64,000 nucleotides of DNA, taken from contig VSNH01000003.1 in the NCBI GenBank assembly GCA_009774215.1, positions 40,293-104,292 on the forward strand, written 5' to 3'. How positions within the stretch are numbered: position 1 is the first letter of the stretch; each line of letters begins with the position of its first letter. Under the pieces are notes generated by a model that saw only the letters and a program-made list of their open reading frames with translations, was not told the origin of the DNA and ran no database searches. This stretch comes from Lachnospiraceae bacterium (GTDB lineage Bacteria; Bacillota; Clostridia; Lachnospirales; Lachnospiraceae). Positions 18,034 to 26,344 of the stretch are shown in pieces. The translations under genes and the position numbers were made by a program.

Positions 18034-18765
18034 CTAAATATCCGTCCGCTTTCCTCTGCGTATTCCATAGCCCATTCGGCAGATCAAAATTGCAAGCGTG
18101 ACCTTAATCATATAATAGACAGATTTTTTGAAAGTAATAGAGCTCGTTCCACCCTCTCTCGCGCGCATCTGCACCGGCACCTCCTTCACCCTGCCCAAAT
18201 GCATGATTGCAGCCACGATAGCCTCAGGCTCCGGATAATCCATCGGATAATCCTCACTGTATATCTTGATAAACAGCTTATTTACCGCGCGGTAGCCGCT
18301 GGTCACATCCATAATGTGTTTCCCGGTCGTCAGCCAAATCAGTGCACTTAAGATATTGATCCCGATTCTGCGGGTTGCGGAGGACTGAAACCCCTCCTTT
18401 TCCAGAAATCGGGAGCCGATGGCAATATCCGCCTCCCCCCTTATGAGCGGTTCCAACAGCTTATCCAGATAGGCAATATCGTGCTGTCCGTCGCCGTCCA
18501 TCTGCACGGCAATATCATAATTGTTCTTCCGCGCATAAATATATCCTGCCTGTACCGCGCCGCCGATTCCCATATTGATAGAGAGATCCAGATAGTGAAA
18601 GTTCTCACTTCGACACAGGTCAGGCGTATTGTCGGTAGAGCCGTCGTTAATTACCAGATAATCGTACTGCGGCGCCGTCTCCGTCATGTGCCTGACCACA
18701 TGTACGATATTTTCCGCTTCATTGTATGCCGGTATGATAACCAGCACCCTCCGTTTTTGTTCCAT
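18034..18765 (-). CDS. DPM-like family 2 glycosyltransferase
   Basis: 243 residues. VLVIIPAYNEAENI, VINDGSTDNT, and VQMDGDGQHD (metal site), followed by FKKSVYYMIKVTLAIL as a single C-terminal membrane-associated helix. This is the classic polyprenyl-phosphate sugar synthase subgroup. The ATG at 18765 has GGGGA 7 bases upstream. A GTG at 18822 overlapping the previous stop as GTGA is an alternative start adding 19 residues. It sits between a polytopic protein and DUF2304, a common trio. Confidence 0.85.
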   Translation of the reverse strand: MEQKRRVLVIIPAYNEAENIVHVVRHMTETAPQYDYLVINDGSTDNTPDLCRSENFHYLDLSINMGIGGAVQAGYIYARKNNYDIAVQMDGDGQHDIAYLDKLLEPLIRGEADIAIGSRFLEKEGFQSSATRRIGINILSALIWLTTGKHIMDVTSGYRAVNKLFIKIYSEDYPMDYPEPEAIVAAIMHLGRVKEVPVQMRAREGGTSSITFKKSVYYMIKVTLAILICRMGYGIRRGKRTDI

Positions 18766-18818
18766 ATCTTTTCCCCATTTCTGCACCGTTTTCTGCGCAT
18801 AAACAAGTTTGTTGTTTA

Positions 18819-20441
18819 TCACTCAGGCCGCTCTCCACGCTTCCCGCGCCCAAAATGTTTTACCGCCCTGCCGCGGATACGGCCGATCCACAGCTCCCGC
18901 AGCAGCAGATAATATGCGATATAGAAAGCGCCGAAATTATATACAAGATACCTCTGCTGTCCGAAAAAGACCAGCGATATCACAACAGCCATCACCACAT
19001 TGCTTCCCAAAACAAGAGCCATAAACTCCGCACATTTTTGATTCGCCTTCCTGTCCATATATCCCCATACCATCAAAGCAAACGCCGACAAATAGAGGAA
19101 GAGCGTCACCAGATGACACAGCAGATAAATCGGCCTGATCTGAAAGAACACGGTGCAGATAAACGCCTGCGGAAGCATCATAAGCGTATGGTACAGAAAC
19201 CGGCCAAAATGCGCCTTTAGCAAAGTGATTCCTATTGTCTTCAAATGGGCGCTGCGAATCTCGCTGAACTGATCCGACATGATAATTTCCGGGTGGTGCT
19301 CCGCATAGTACAGCGACGGTATTCTGAGGCAGGTTTTCCCTACCTGCCCTACCCCTCCCACAATATCTTTCCACATCCACAAGCCGTTTTGCGCATAAGT
19401 GTAAAGCTGTTTTTCCGCGTCCGCAGCCTCATATAGCGCCACATACAATCCTCTCACAGCTTCATCATCAAACAAATAGGCGTCTTCCCTGTCAGCCTCG
19501 TACATACCACGCGAAAAAATCAGGCTGACATACTGGCTTGTAATAAAGCTCCTGTCTGCCAGTTCTTCCACTGAAAGCTCCCGTTCCTCTTCCGGTTCCT
19601 CTTCCGAAATTTGATCCGCAGCGCCCTCCTCATCACTAACCAGGCTTAAAAGATGCTCTTCATAATCCTCCGGCGACTGTACTTTCAACACAAACAAAGA
19701 AATTTTTTCATTGGATTTGATCACATTCATATATCCGGCCGACAACTTGGAAATCGCTAAAATACTGACCAGACATATACAAAGCCCTCCGACTGTTCCC
19801 ATGGCTGCACGGAGCCATCCATACATTTTCTGACCATTCCGCTTTTGTCTGCAGACCACATACATAAAAATAACGCCGCATAGCGCAAACAAAATCTGAA
19901 ATTGGGAACGCAGCAGCGCCAGCGCAAACGTCATCGCCAGACTACCCGCAAACCATGTATACTTTTTCGTCCAGATCGTCTTTAGCAACAAGATCAAAAA
20001 CAGATAAAACAAGGCGTATGACAACCCTTCCGTCAAAATCTGCTGTGTTGCCATGGACTGCGGCATCTCTACGGTGAAAGGTATCAGCGATAAGAAAAAG
20101 AACAGGTAAGTTTCCCAAGAGCGCAGATGAAACGCCTTCCGAAGCGTCTTAACGAAAAGAGTCACACACGCCGCAGCCAAAACCGCCTGTTCGATGACCA
20201 CCGCATTCATATATTTCTCCAAGCCAAACAAATACTGATTCAGCAGCAGAAACAGCGGATAGATCGGCATAACGCCCTCAACCCGATTGATTCTCATATA
20301 AGCCCCGCTGTCATCAAACAAAACCGGCTCTCTCGAACCGACAAGCAGAAAGGCAAAAAGGGCAAGCAGAACCAGAGACCCGTAAAGCAGCCTGTCTTTC
20401 TGCGCCGTGTTCAGTTGAAGCTTCTTTCTCTTTTCCGCCAT
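18819..20441 (-). CDS. Polytopic membrane protein, possible GT-C glycosyltransferase
   Basis: 540 residues with about 10-11 hydrophobic helices. An early extracytoplasmic loop contains FDDSGAYMRI, reminiscent of the acidic catalytic loop of GT-C enzymes. A strongly acidic insert (ISEEEPEEERELSVEELA) lies mid-protein in a presumed external loop. Adjacency to a DPM-like GT2 and DUF2304 fits a polyprenyl-phosphate-sugar-dependent transferase; I recognise no named family. The ATG at 20441 has GGAGGAGGG directly upstream, better than an in-frame start 72 bases earlier that would overlap the ABC transporter gene. Confidence 0.6.
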   Translation of the reverse strand: MAEKRKKLQLNTAQKDRLLYGSLVLLALFAFLLVGSREPVLFDDSGAYMRINRVEGVMPIYPLFLLLNQYLFGLEKYMNAVVIEQAVLAAACVTLFVKTLRKAFHLRSWETYLFFFLSLIPFTVEMPQSMATQQILTEGLSYALFYLFLILLLKTIWTKKYTWFAGSLAMTFALALLRSQFQILFALCGVIFMYVVCRQKRNGQKMYGWLRAAMGTVGGLCICLVSILAISKLSAGYMNVIKSNEKISLFVLKVQSPEDYEEHLLSLVSDEEGAADQISEEEPEEERELSVEELADRSFITSQYVSLIFSRGMYEADREDAYLFDDEAVRGLYVALYEAADAEKQLYTYAQNGLWMWKDIVGGVGQVGKTCLRIPSLYYAEHHPEIIMSDQFSEIRSAHLKTIGITLLKAHFGRFLYHTLMMLPQAFICTVFFQIRPIYLLCHLVTLFLYLSAFALMVWGYMDRKANQKCAEFMALVLGSNVVMAVVISLVFFGQQRYLVYNFGAFYIAYYLLLRELWIGRIRGRAVKHFGRGKRGERPE

Positions 20442-20454
20442 GCCCTCCTCCGCT

Positions 20455-22233
20455 TTACTCCTCAAATACCTCAGCCTTGCTCTTCTCCTGCACTCTGCTC
20501 CCGGCCACCTCATAAATCACATCCACATTTCGGATCGTGGTAAGCCGATGGGCTATGATTATCATAGTCTTCATACCCTGCAGGTGTTCGATGGCCTCCA
20601 TGACCGCCGCTTCCGTCTCATTGTCAAGCGCGGAAGTCGCCTCGTCGAGCACCAAAATTTCCGGGTCGTGGTACAATGCCCTGGCAATACCGATGCGCTG
20701 TCTTTGCCCGCCGGACAATCTGACGCCTCTGTCGCCTACAATCGTATCCAATCCATGGGGAAGACTCTCGATAAACTCCTTCAGCTGCGCCTTTTCCACC
20801 GCGGCCCTCACGGCCGCCTCATCAATCTGTCCTTCCCGCACGCCAAAAGCGATATTATTGCGAATGGTATCATCGGAAAGATAGATCGTCTGGGGGATGT
20901 ACCCAACCTGCGCATGAAAGGTTTTCGCCTGCTCATGGATATTGATTTCATCCGCCATCACGGCGCCCTTTACCGGCATCAAAAGTCCCAGTATAATATC
21001 CACCATAGTCGTTTTCCCTGATCCGGTGGAACCGATAAACGCCACGGTCGTGCCTTTTTTAATCGTAAAGTTTACATCTTTCAGCACCCACTCGTCCGTG
21101 TCAGGATAGTGATAGGACACATCCTGCACACAGATTCCGTTCTGCAGCTTCCAATCCGCCCGATACGTCTGCCCGTCCTTTTTAATCAGACCCTCAACTG
21201 CCGTCAGATCGTGGTAGACCAGTTCCACCGAAGGAAACGCGTAAAGCATGTTGGAAGCATGCTCATTGATCCGCCCCACGCTCGGCATGAGCCGCATCGC
21301 CGCCACCGCAAACGCCGCAAGCTGAGAAACAAAATATACCATGTCCGCCTCACCGAAGAGAAGCTTCACGATGACCGCAATCAAAAGCCCCGTCATGGAA
21401 ACAGCCTCCACCGTATATTTCGGGAGAATCGAAATCGTTCGGGCAATGCGCAGCCCTCTTGCATATTTTTCCCAGTATTTGCGAAATTCGTCCGTAAAAT
21501 AAGCCTCACGCTCTAAAATCTTTATCTCCTTGATCCCGCCGAGGGACTGATTCATCCACTGGAAAATTTTTCCCTCATAACCCTGATTTTCAAACCCGAA
21601 CCGCCTGCTGTACTTTCTGCTGATCAGAAGAAAGCCGCCCACAAAAACAGCCAGCAGCCCCAGCACGATGATCGTTATGGTCTTACTGATAACCAGCAGA
21701 TAAATCACGAGAACGGCAGCCACCATAAGCTCCGCCCCCAGCTCCAGCGCGTAGAGGATTACCTGCATAAAGCGCGACGTATCCTCATAGACGCTTCTCT
21801 GTAAAACAGCAATATTATGATTCAGGTGAAAGGTATACGGCTCCTTCATGTATGCGGACAGAAGCCTGGTGGAAAGCTTCATCTGCGTGTTGTACGAAAA
21901 ACGAAAAATATAATCTTTTTCCAGAATCAGGTAGATGTTCTTGACAACATATACAAAAATAATGCCGACCGCGAGTATCATCATAAACTTTTCGGCGCTG
22001 TGCAGCCCGAGCAGATCATAAACCATTTTCAGATACCATTTCGTCTGGATGGTTCCGGGATTCTGCAGAACATCGATAAAGGGCATGAAAACCATGACCG
22101 CAAGAAGCTCCAAAAAGCTTCCGATCACAATCGCACCCGTGAGAAACACCAGCTTGCGCTTGTCCCTCTTGTCAAAAATATATCCCAGCATGGTGAGCAT
22201 TCCCACCTTCGACTTACCGTTCTCTCTGCTCAT
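20455..22233 (-). CDS. ABC transporter with fused permease and ATPase, PglK/MsbA-like flippase (copy 1)
   Basis: 592 residues: six membrane helices in the first ~330 residues, then an ATPase with Walker A GSTGSGKTT, signature LSGGQRQRIGIARAL, Walker B ILVLDEATSALD and the H-loop IIIAHRLTTI. Half-transporters of this type act as dimers and flip lipid-linked oligosaccharides (PglK) or lipids. The locus context favours glycan flipping. A paralogue is at 50218-52005. The AAAGGAG ribosome site is about 11 bases from the ATG, and element copy 2 occupies the gap upstream. Confidence 0.88.
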   Translation of the reverse strand: MSRENGKSKVGMLTMLGYIFDKRDKRKLVFLTGAIVIGSFLELLAVMVFMPFIDVLQNPGTIQTKWYLKMVYDLLGLHSAEKFMMILAVGIIFVYVVKNIYLILEKDYIFRFSYNTQMKLSTRLLSAYMKEPYTFHLNHNIAVLQRSVYEDTSRFMQVILYALELGAELMVAAVLVIYLLVISKTITIIVLGLLAVFVGGFLLISRKYSRRFGFENQGYEGKIFQWMNQSLGGIKEIKILEREAYFTDEFRKYWEKYARGLRIARTISILPKYTVEAVSMTGLLIAVIVKLLFGEADMVYFVSQLAAFAVAAMRLMPSVGRINEHASNMLYAFPSVELVYHDLTAVEGLIKKDGQTYRADWKLQNGICVQDVSYHYPDTDEWVLKDVNFTIKKGTTVAFIGSTGSGKTTMVDIILGLLMPVKGAVMADEINIHEQAKTFHAQVGYIPQTIYLSDDTIRNNIAFGVREGQIDEAAVRAAVEKAQLKEFIESLPHGLDTIVGDRGVRLSGGQRQRIGIARALYHDPEILVLDEATSALDNETEAAVMEAIEHLQGMKTMIIIAHRLTTIRNVDVIYEVAGSRVQEKSKAEVFEE

Positions 22234-22271
22234 AGCTCAGACTACTCCTTTATCACAACGCATCCCGCCAT

Positions 22272-22397
22272 GATTCCGCTCTGCGGAATCTCAAATCAGT
22301 GCGGAGAATGCCGTATTTCAGACATTCTCCTGTGTGAGACTTGGTACTTCTTAACGAGGCAGCCTCCGCTGCTGCGTTTTAGAAGTACTTCTCACAC
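22272..22397 (-). repeat. Nested palindromic intergenic element, copy 2
   Basis: Minus strand: hairpin A 22397-22332 (GTGTGAGA/TCTCACAC outer arms, AGAAGTAC inner stem, GCAGC/GCTGC centre), hairpin B 22330-22303 (GGAGAATG/CATTCTCC), linker TGATTTGAG, hairpin C 22290-22272 (GATTCCGC/GCGGAATC). Hairpin A overlaps the last 47 bases of the acyltransferase gene (stop at 22351), which therefore ends in element-encoded residues. Confidence 0.88.
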
Positions 22398-23007
22398 TAT
22401 CACTCTGCGCCCCTGTGCTGCGGCCCGGCTCGTCCGCAAACAATGCGCCGCACAAATTGCTGTGCGAATCCCGACCGCTTATCTTCCTCGCCGGAGCGCC
22501 CGCCCAAGTGGTGCCCGGCTCTGCAATATCCTTTGTCACCACGGCGTTCGCCCCCACAGCCACATCATCCGCTATGCGAACGGCGCCGATCACCTTCGCC
22601 CCGCTTCCGAAATAGCAGTTATCCCCGATCACGGCCGCCTCGTGGCTCCCGTTCGTCGCGCCGATGGTCACGCCCTCCTGCAGACGGCAGTTTTTTCCGG
22701 CGCGCACGTTTCCGTGCACCACGATCGTCCCATAATGCGGAATCGAAAGCCCCGGCCCGAACACATTCGGCGGAATCGTAAACCCGAGGCGCACGCTCAG
22801 ACGATGAAACCATATTTTATGCCATTTCCCGATCAGTTTTCCCGCCGCTCCGTGACGGCAGTTTATGTCGAACTCCACCTTGCGGAGCAAAATCTCAAAT
22901 TTCCAGATCTCATCCCCGAAGAACCGGGGGCGCGCGTCCTGCTGCCGCCCGAGGGCGCGCTGATCCTGTCTTATATACTGCTGATACGTTTCCCGATTAT
23001 CTATCAT
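22351..23007 (-). CDS. Serine-acetyltransferase-like hexapeptide-repeat acyltransferase
   Basis: 218 residues. The second half has left-handed beta-helix repeats (GLSIPHYGTIVV, CRLQEGVTIGATNG, IGDNCYFGSGAKVIG, VAVGANAVVTKDI) as in CysE/WbbJ-type O-acetyltransferases. It probably acetylates a sugar or the repeat unit in the cytoplasm. The last ~30 residues after GAPARKISG are polar and look non-native, and the final 15 (SVRSTSKTQQRRLPR) are read from element copy 2. The family normally ends soon after the APA(R/K) motif, so the native stop was probably lost or displaced. GAGGAT precedes the ATG. Confidence 0.85.
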   Translation of the reverse strand: MIDNRETYQQYIRQDQRALGRQQDARPRFFGDEIWKFEILLRKVEFDINCRHGAAGKLIGKWHKIWFHRLSVRLGFTIPPNVFGPGLSIPHYGTIVVHGNVRAGKNCRLQEGVTIGATNGSHEAAVIGDNCYFGSGAKVIGAVRIADDVAVGANAVVTKDIAEPGTTWAGAPARKISGRDSHSNLCGALFADEPGRSTGAQSDSVRSTSKTQQRRLPR

Positions 23008-23048
23008 ATCCTCAGTTTTACCTCATCTACTTTTTATGCAGAAATTGC

Positions 23049-23132
23049 CGACACATAGCGAGGTTCTTCACGCGCTTAGTGTCCGCTATGCATTTTATGG
23101 AGCGAGAGCACGGCGACGCAAAAATTGCCGTC
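23049..23132. other. Structured intergenic segment
   Basis: The 155-base gap between the acyltransferase and GT-D genes holds CATAGCG/CGCTATG (23054-23060 with 23084-23090), an overlapping GACAC/GTGTC pair (23050-23054 with 23079-23083) and a compact CGGC/GCCG hairpin at 23111-23130. It is not a copy of the element found elsewhere. Function unknown. Confidence 0.5.
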
Positions 23133-23162
23133 TGCCCGGGCGTCCGCATCCCACTACATATG

Positions 23163-24026
23163 CTACACCCTCACCTTAATCTGCTCCAAATACGCCGTAT
23201 ACCCCGCCGCCCGGTTCGCCGCCACGCTGGTGCAGTCATGCTTCTCCAGCTTTATCTTTCCGGACGAACGCCTCACAAACCACTCATATTCCATATCCAG
23301 ATTCCCGATGTCCAGCACACGGTATCCCTGCTCAAACAGTTTCACCGCCAGAAACTTCGCCGCCACGCCCACCGACAATAAAAACAGCCTGTCTTTGCCG
23401 TAGGCCGTACAGGCGTCCAGAATGGCGGGAACCGCCCGATAAGCATCGCTGGGCGGACAGATAATGCGCTCTGTGCTGCGCGCCGTGTCAAGCAGATCGT
23501 TGCCGACCCCGTTGTGCGTCCGCTCTCCCTCCACAACAACAATATCCCTATTTTCCCATATTTTTCTGATTTTGGCAAACTGTGCTCCACAGCCGCTCCG
23601 ATCTGCGACATAATAGTAACAGCGGGAGACAAAAGTGCTGTAATAACTCCGCCCGGGATCGCAGTATCTCTCGTATGTTTTTCTGCAAAAGAGCAGATGA
23701 TCCCGCCAAAACTGTCTGCTGGCGCTATGGTGGTCGGACAGCGTCTCAAAGATATCGGGGATCGTCACCATCAGCTTTTCATCGGGATAGGACAGAATCC
23801 TTCGAAGCCCTTCCGCGATCTCCGGACTGGCTTTCTGCAGCATCAGGTCTCCGCCCTTAATCATCACAATTTCCCCATCCCCGAAGCGGACCATACTCTT
23901 TTCGGTATGCAGAAGCTCGTTGATGGTTTCGTCGATATCGTGTACCTTTATTCGATTGTGCAGGATGCCTTTTTCATATAAAAAGTAGGCAATCGCCGCC
24001 AAAATATCTTTTATTTTTTGTTTCAT
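23163..24026 (-). CDS. GT-D fold glycosyltransferase (DUF1792)
   Basis: 287 residues. MVRFGDGEIVMIKGGD near 45, VVVEGERTHNGVGNDLL near 165 and LDIGNLDMEYEWF near 240 match the DUF1792/GT-D family described from streptococcal adhesin glycosylation, where the acidic residues bind metal. It transfers a hexose in the cytoplasm; donor and acceptor here are unknown. The ATG at 24026 follows GGGAAGC closely; a GTG 9 bases earlier is a possible alternative start. The downstream gap carries a structured segment. Confidence 0.85.
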   Translation of the reverse strand: MKQKIKDILAAIAYFLYEKGILHNRIKVHDIDETINELLHTEKSMVRFGDGEIVMIKGGDLMLQKASPEIAEGLRRILSYPDEKLMVTIPDIFETLSDHHSASRQFWRDHLLFCRKTYERYCDPGRSYYSTFVSRCYYYVADRSGCGAQFAKIRKIWENRDIVVVEGERTHNGVGNDLLDTARSTERIICPPSDAYRAVPAILDACTAYGKDRLFLLSVGVAAKFLAVKLFEQGYRVLDIGNLDMEYEWFVRRSSGKIKLEKHDCTSVAANRAAGYTAYLEQIKVRV

Positions 24027-24079
24027 GCTTCCCACTTATCCAAGACTCCCTGATCTGTTCCGCCTCTTCCTGCCGCCGG

Positions 24080-25228
24080 TCAGCGCAGGCGCTCCTGCAG
24101 TATCCGCTCCCGCATTCCCGTAACCGTATCAAAATAGCTCTGAAAATTATATTTTTCCACGACCGCGCGGTATCCGGCCGCTCCCATGGACAGTATCCGC
24201 TCCCTGTCGGACAGCATATCATCCAGTTTTGAAAGCAGATCCGCCTCGTCGCAGTCCCGGAACAGATAGCCTGTCACACCGTCCTCCACATAGCAGGACG
24301 TACCGTTCGTATCGCTGCAGATCACAGGCAGGGAATAGCTCATCGCCTCAAGCTGCGACACCGATGCCATCTCAAGCGTGCTCGGGATCACATACAAATC
24401 AGCCGCCAGATATTCCCCCTCCATATCGCGCTTTGGCACGTTTGTTTTCACCGTAACCAGGTTCTCCATGCGGCGTTCCCTCACAAAAGCTTTTACCTGC
24501 TCGCAGTATGCCTTCTGAAAATGATTGGTGGCCTCTCCCACCAGCGTCACACGGATCTCATATTTATCCCGAAGCTGCTCTGCCGCCCGCAGAAGCTCCA
24601 GATGATGTTTTCTGATTTCATACTTGCCGATGCAGAGGATATGTATCCTGCCGCCGTCAAAATAGGTACGCTCTTTCGGCGTTCTCTGCGGATTGACTAC
24701 AAAGGGCACAAAGTAATCGTTCTCCCTCACAACAGTACCCGGCCTTTTTTCGCCCATCACGGGCGTCATGCGAAGCGGCGGCGTCATGCGGTTCACCACA
24801 CGGTGCAGAAAATCCTTCTTTGCAGGCTCCGACCAGAGTGGGTTCTGATTGTATAAAATGCAGGGGTATCCCTTCCTCTTACAGATCAGGTATGCCGCCA
24901 TGGAATACACCGAGCGTTCCCGTAAAATAACCAGATCCGGCGCAAAACCGCAGATCAGCTTCCGCAGTTTCCTAAGAGGCGGAAACCCGTGCTGTATTTT
25001 AAAGACAATAGCCGTCGGATCTTTTCTGTGAATCACCTTCACATAGAGGAAATCAATCAGCCTGTACAGCCGCGAATACCCCAGCACAATGGGCGTCACA
25101 CAAGAATAATCCTCAATGACAGCCGCATAGTGGCTGATAAAGCGCACCTCATGTCCACGCTCTGTCAGTCCCTTCATAATATCCATCTGGTTGGTGTGGT
25201 AACGCGGCGCCACATACAAAAATTTCAT
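24080..25228 (-). CDS. GT4 glycosyltransferase
   Basis: 382 residues. KFLYVAPRYHTNQMDIM at the N-terminus, RIHILCIGKYEIRKHHLELL opening the second Rossmann domain, and YVIPSTLEMASVSQLEAMSYSLPVIC as the donor-site motif. The ATG at 25228 has GGGGA at normal spacing; a longer reading would extend into a palindrome-rich gap and is unlikely. Specificity unknown. It is downstream of a radical SAM gene in the same operon. Confidence 0.83.
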   Translation of the reverse strand: MKFLYVAPRYHTNQMDIMKGLTERGHEVRFISHYAAVIEDYSCVTPIVLGYSRLYRLIDFLYVKVIHRKDPTAIVFKIQHGFPPLRKLRKLICGFAPDLVILRERSVYSMAAYLICKRKGYPCILYNQNPLWSEPAKKDFLHRVVNRMTPPLRMTPVMGEKRPGTVVRENDYFVPFVVNPQRTPKERTYFDGGRIHILCIGKYEIRKHHLELLRAAEQLRDKYEIRVTLVGEATNHFQKAYCEQVKAFVRERRMENLVTVKTNVPKRDMEGEYLAADLYVIPSTLEMASVSQLEAMSYSLPVICSDTNGTSCYVEDGVTGYLFRDCDEADLLSKLDDMLSDRERILSMGAAGYRAVVEKYNFQSYFDTVTGMRERILQERLR

Positions 25229-25266
25229 GATAATCCCCATTCCGGAGCATTTGTGCGACGGGGCGG

Positions 25267-25331
25267 CACAAATTTCAAATTTGTGTCTGCCCTCAAACAA
25301 ATTTGTGATACTCCTGCACAAATTTGCGTGC
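25267..25331. repeat. Cluster of CACAAATTTG palindromes
   Basis: The 106-base gap holds at least three palindromes built on the same core: CACAAATTT/AAATTTGTG (25267-25285), CAAATTTG (25298-25305) and GCACAAATTTGCGTGC (25316-25331). It could be protein-binding sites or stacked RNA hairpins between the radical SAM and GT4 genes. The core is not seen in the nine-copy element family. Confidence 0.6.
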
Positions 25332-25334
25332 CGT

Positions 25335-26342
25335 TTACTTCTGCTCGATATACTTGTTTTCTTTCAGGCTGTATTTACCGCCTTTCAAAAACTTATGCTT
25401 AATTACCCACCATCCGGGCACCCAGATATACTTGTGCATAGCCGGGGAGGCGGAACCGATCATCCAGCAGTTCCTGTCGCACTTCCTCGTGCACTCCCTT
25501 ACCTTTTGGGCCTGTTCGGAGTTCCAAAGCTCCTCCCAGGTCTGCTCTCTGAGATTGCCCATGACCGCCTTCTTCTCCATCCCGTTACAGGGAATCACAT
25601 CGCAGAAGGGATCAATAAAAAAGGCATTTTTCGACATGTCGCAGGGCAGAAGCCGCTTATTGCCGTAAATATAATTGACCAGACCGTGGTTAAAATAGGC
25701 GCGAAACCACTTTTTAGGCGATCTGCTCTTCAACAGTTCGTTGATCAGCTTCTCAAAATTCTGCGCCACCTTGTATTTGTCGTCGATTTTATTGTCCGTC
25801 TTGCGGAAATAAAAGGAATTGTGGAGCGTCGCCGTGGCGAACTCCATCCCCATGTCGTTGGCAATATTGTAGAGCGGCACCAGATCCTCGCAGTTCATAT
25901 CCTGCACCGTCATGCCGAAGCCCACGTCGGGATGCCCCATCTCCACCAGCGTCTTGAGCGTCTTATAGCCCCTGTTAAAGCCGTCTGGAATCCCGCGTAT
26001 CTTATCGTTCGTCTCCTGCAGTCCCTCGATGCTGATGCGGATGCCCACCTTCGGGAACTCCCGGCACAGCGCGATGATGCGGTCCGTAAAGTAACCGTTC
26101 GTAGATATGACAATCCTGTCACTTTTTTTATAAAGCTCCCGCACGATATCCGGGATATCCTGCCTGATAAAAGGCTCCCCTCCCGTGATGTTCGTAAACG
26201 CCATCTCCGGCAGCTTCTTAATATCCTCCAGCGTGATCTCCTCGTCGGGTTTCGTCGGATCCTTAAAGCAGTCGCACATGTTGCATCTCGCGTTACACCT
26301 GTATGTCACTATGACCGTACCGTACAGTGTTCGTCTGGACAT
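25335..26342 (-). CDS. Radical SAM protein with SPASM-like C-terminal cysteines
   Basis: 335 residues. The [4Fe-4S]-binding motif is CNARCNMC (CxxxCxxC) near 15-22, followed by NITGGEPFIR (the GGEP SAM-binding motif). The C-terminal third has spaced cysteines (LPCDMSKN, DPFCDVIPC, ECTRKCDRNCW), a SPASM-type auxiliary cluster pattern. Such enzymes modify peptides, sugars or alcohols by radical chemistry; the substrate here is unknown. The second ATG (26342) is chosen since AAGGAG lies 8 bases from it and only 2 from the first. It overlaps or abuts the upstream GT4 stop (26345), so it is tightly coupled. Confidence 0.88.
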   Translation of the reverse strand: MSRRTLYGTVIVTYRCNARCNMCDCFKDPTKPDEEITLEDIKKLPEMAFTNITGGEPFIRQDIPDIVRELYKKSDRIVISTNGYFTDRIIALCREFPKVGIRISIEGLQETNDKIRGIPDGFNRGYKTLKTLVEMGHPDVGFGMTVQDMNCEDLVPLYNIANDMGMEFATATLHNSFYFRKTDNKIDDKYKVAQNFEKLINELLKSRSPKKWFRAYFNHGLVNYIYGNKRLLPCDMSKNAFFIDPFCDVIPCNGMEKKAVMGNLREQTWEELWNSEQAQKVRECTRKCDRNCWMIGSASPAMHKYIWVPGWWVIKHKFLKGGKYSLKENKYIEQK

Positions 26343-26344
26343 TA

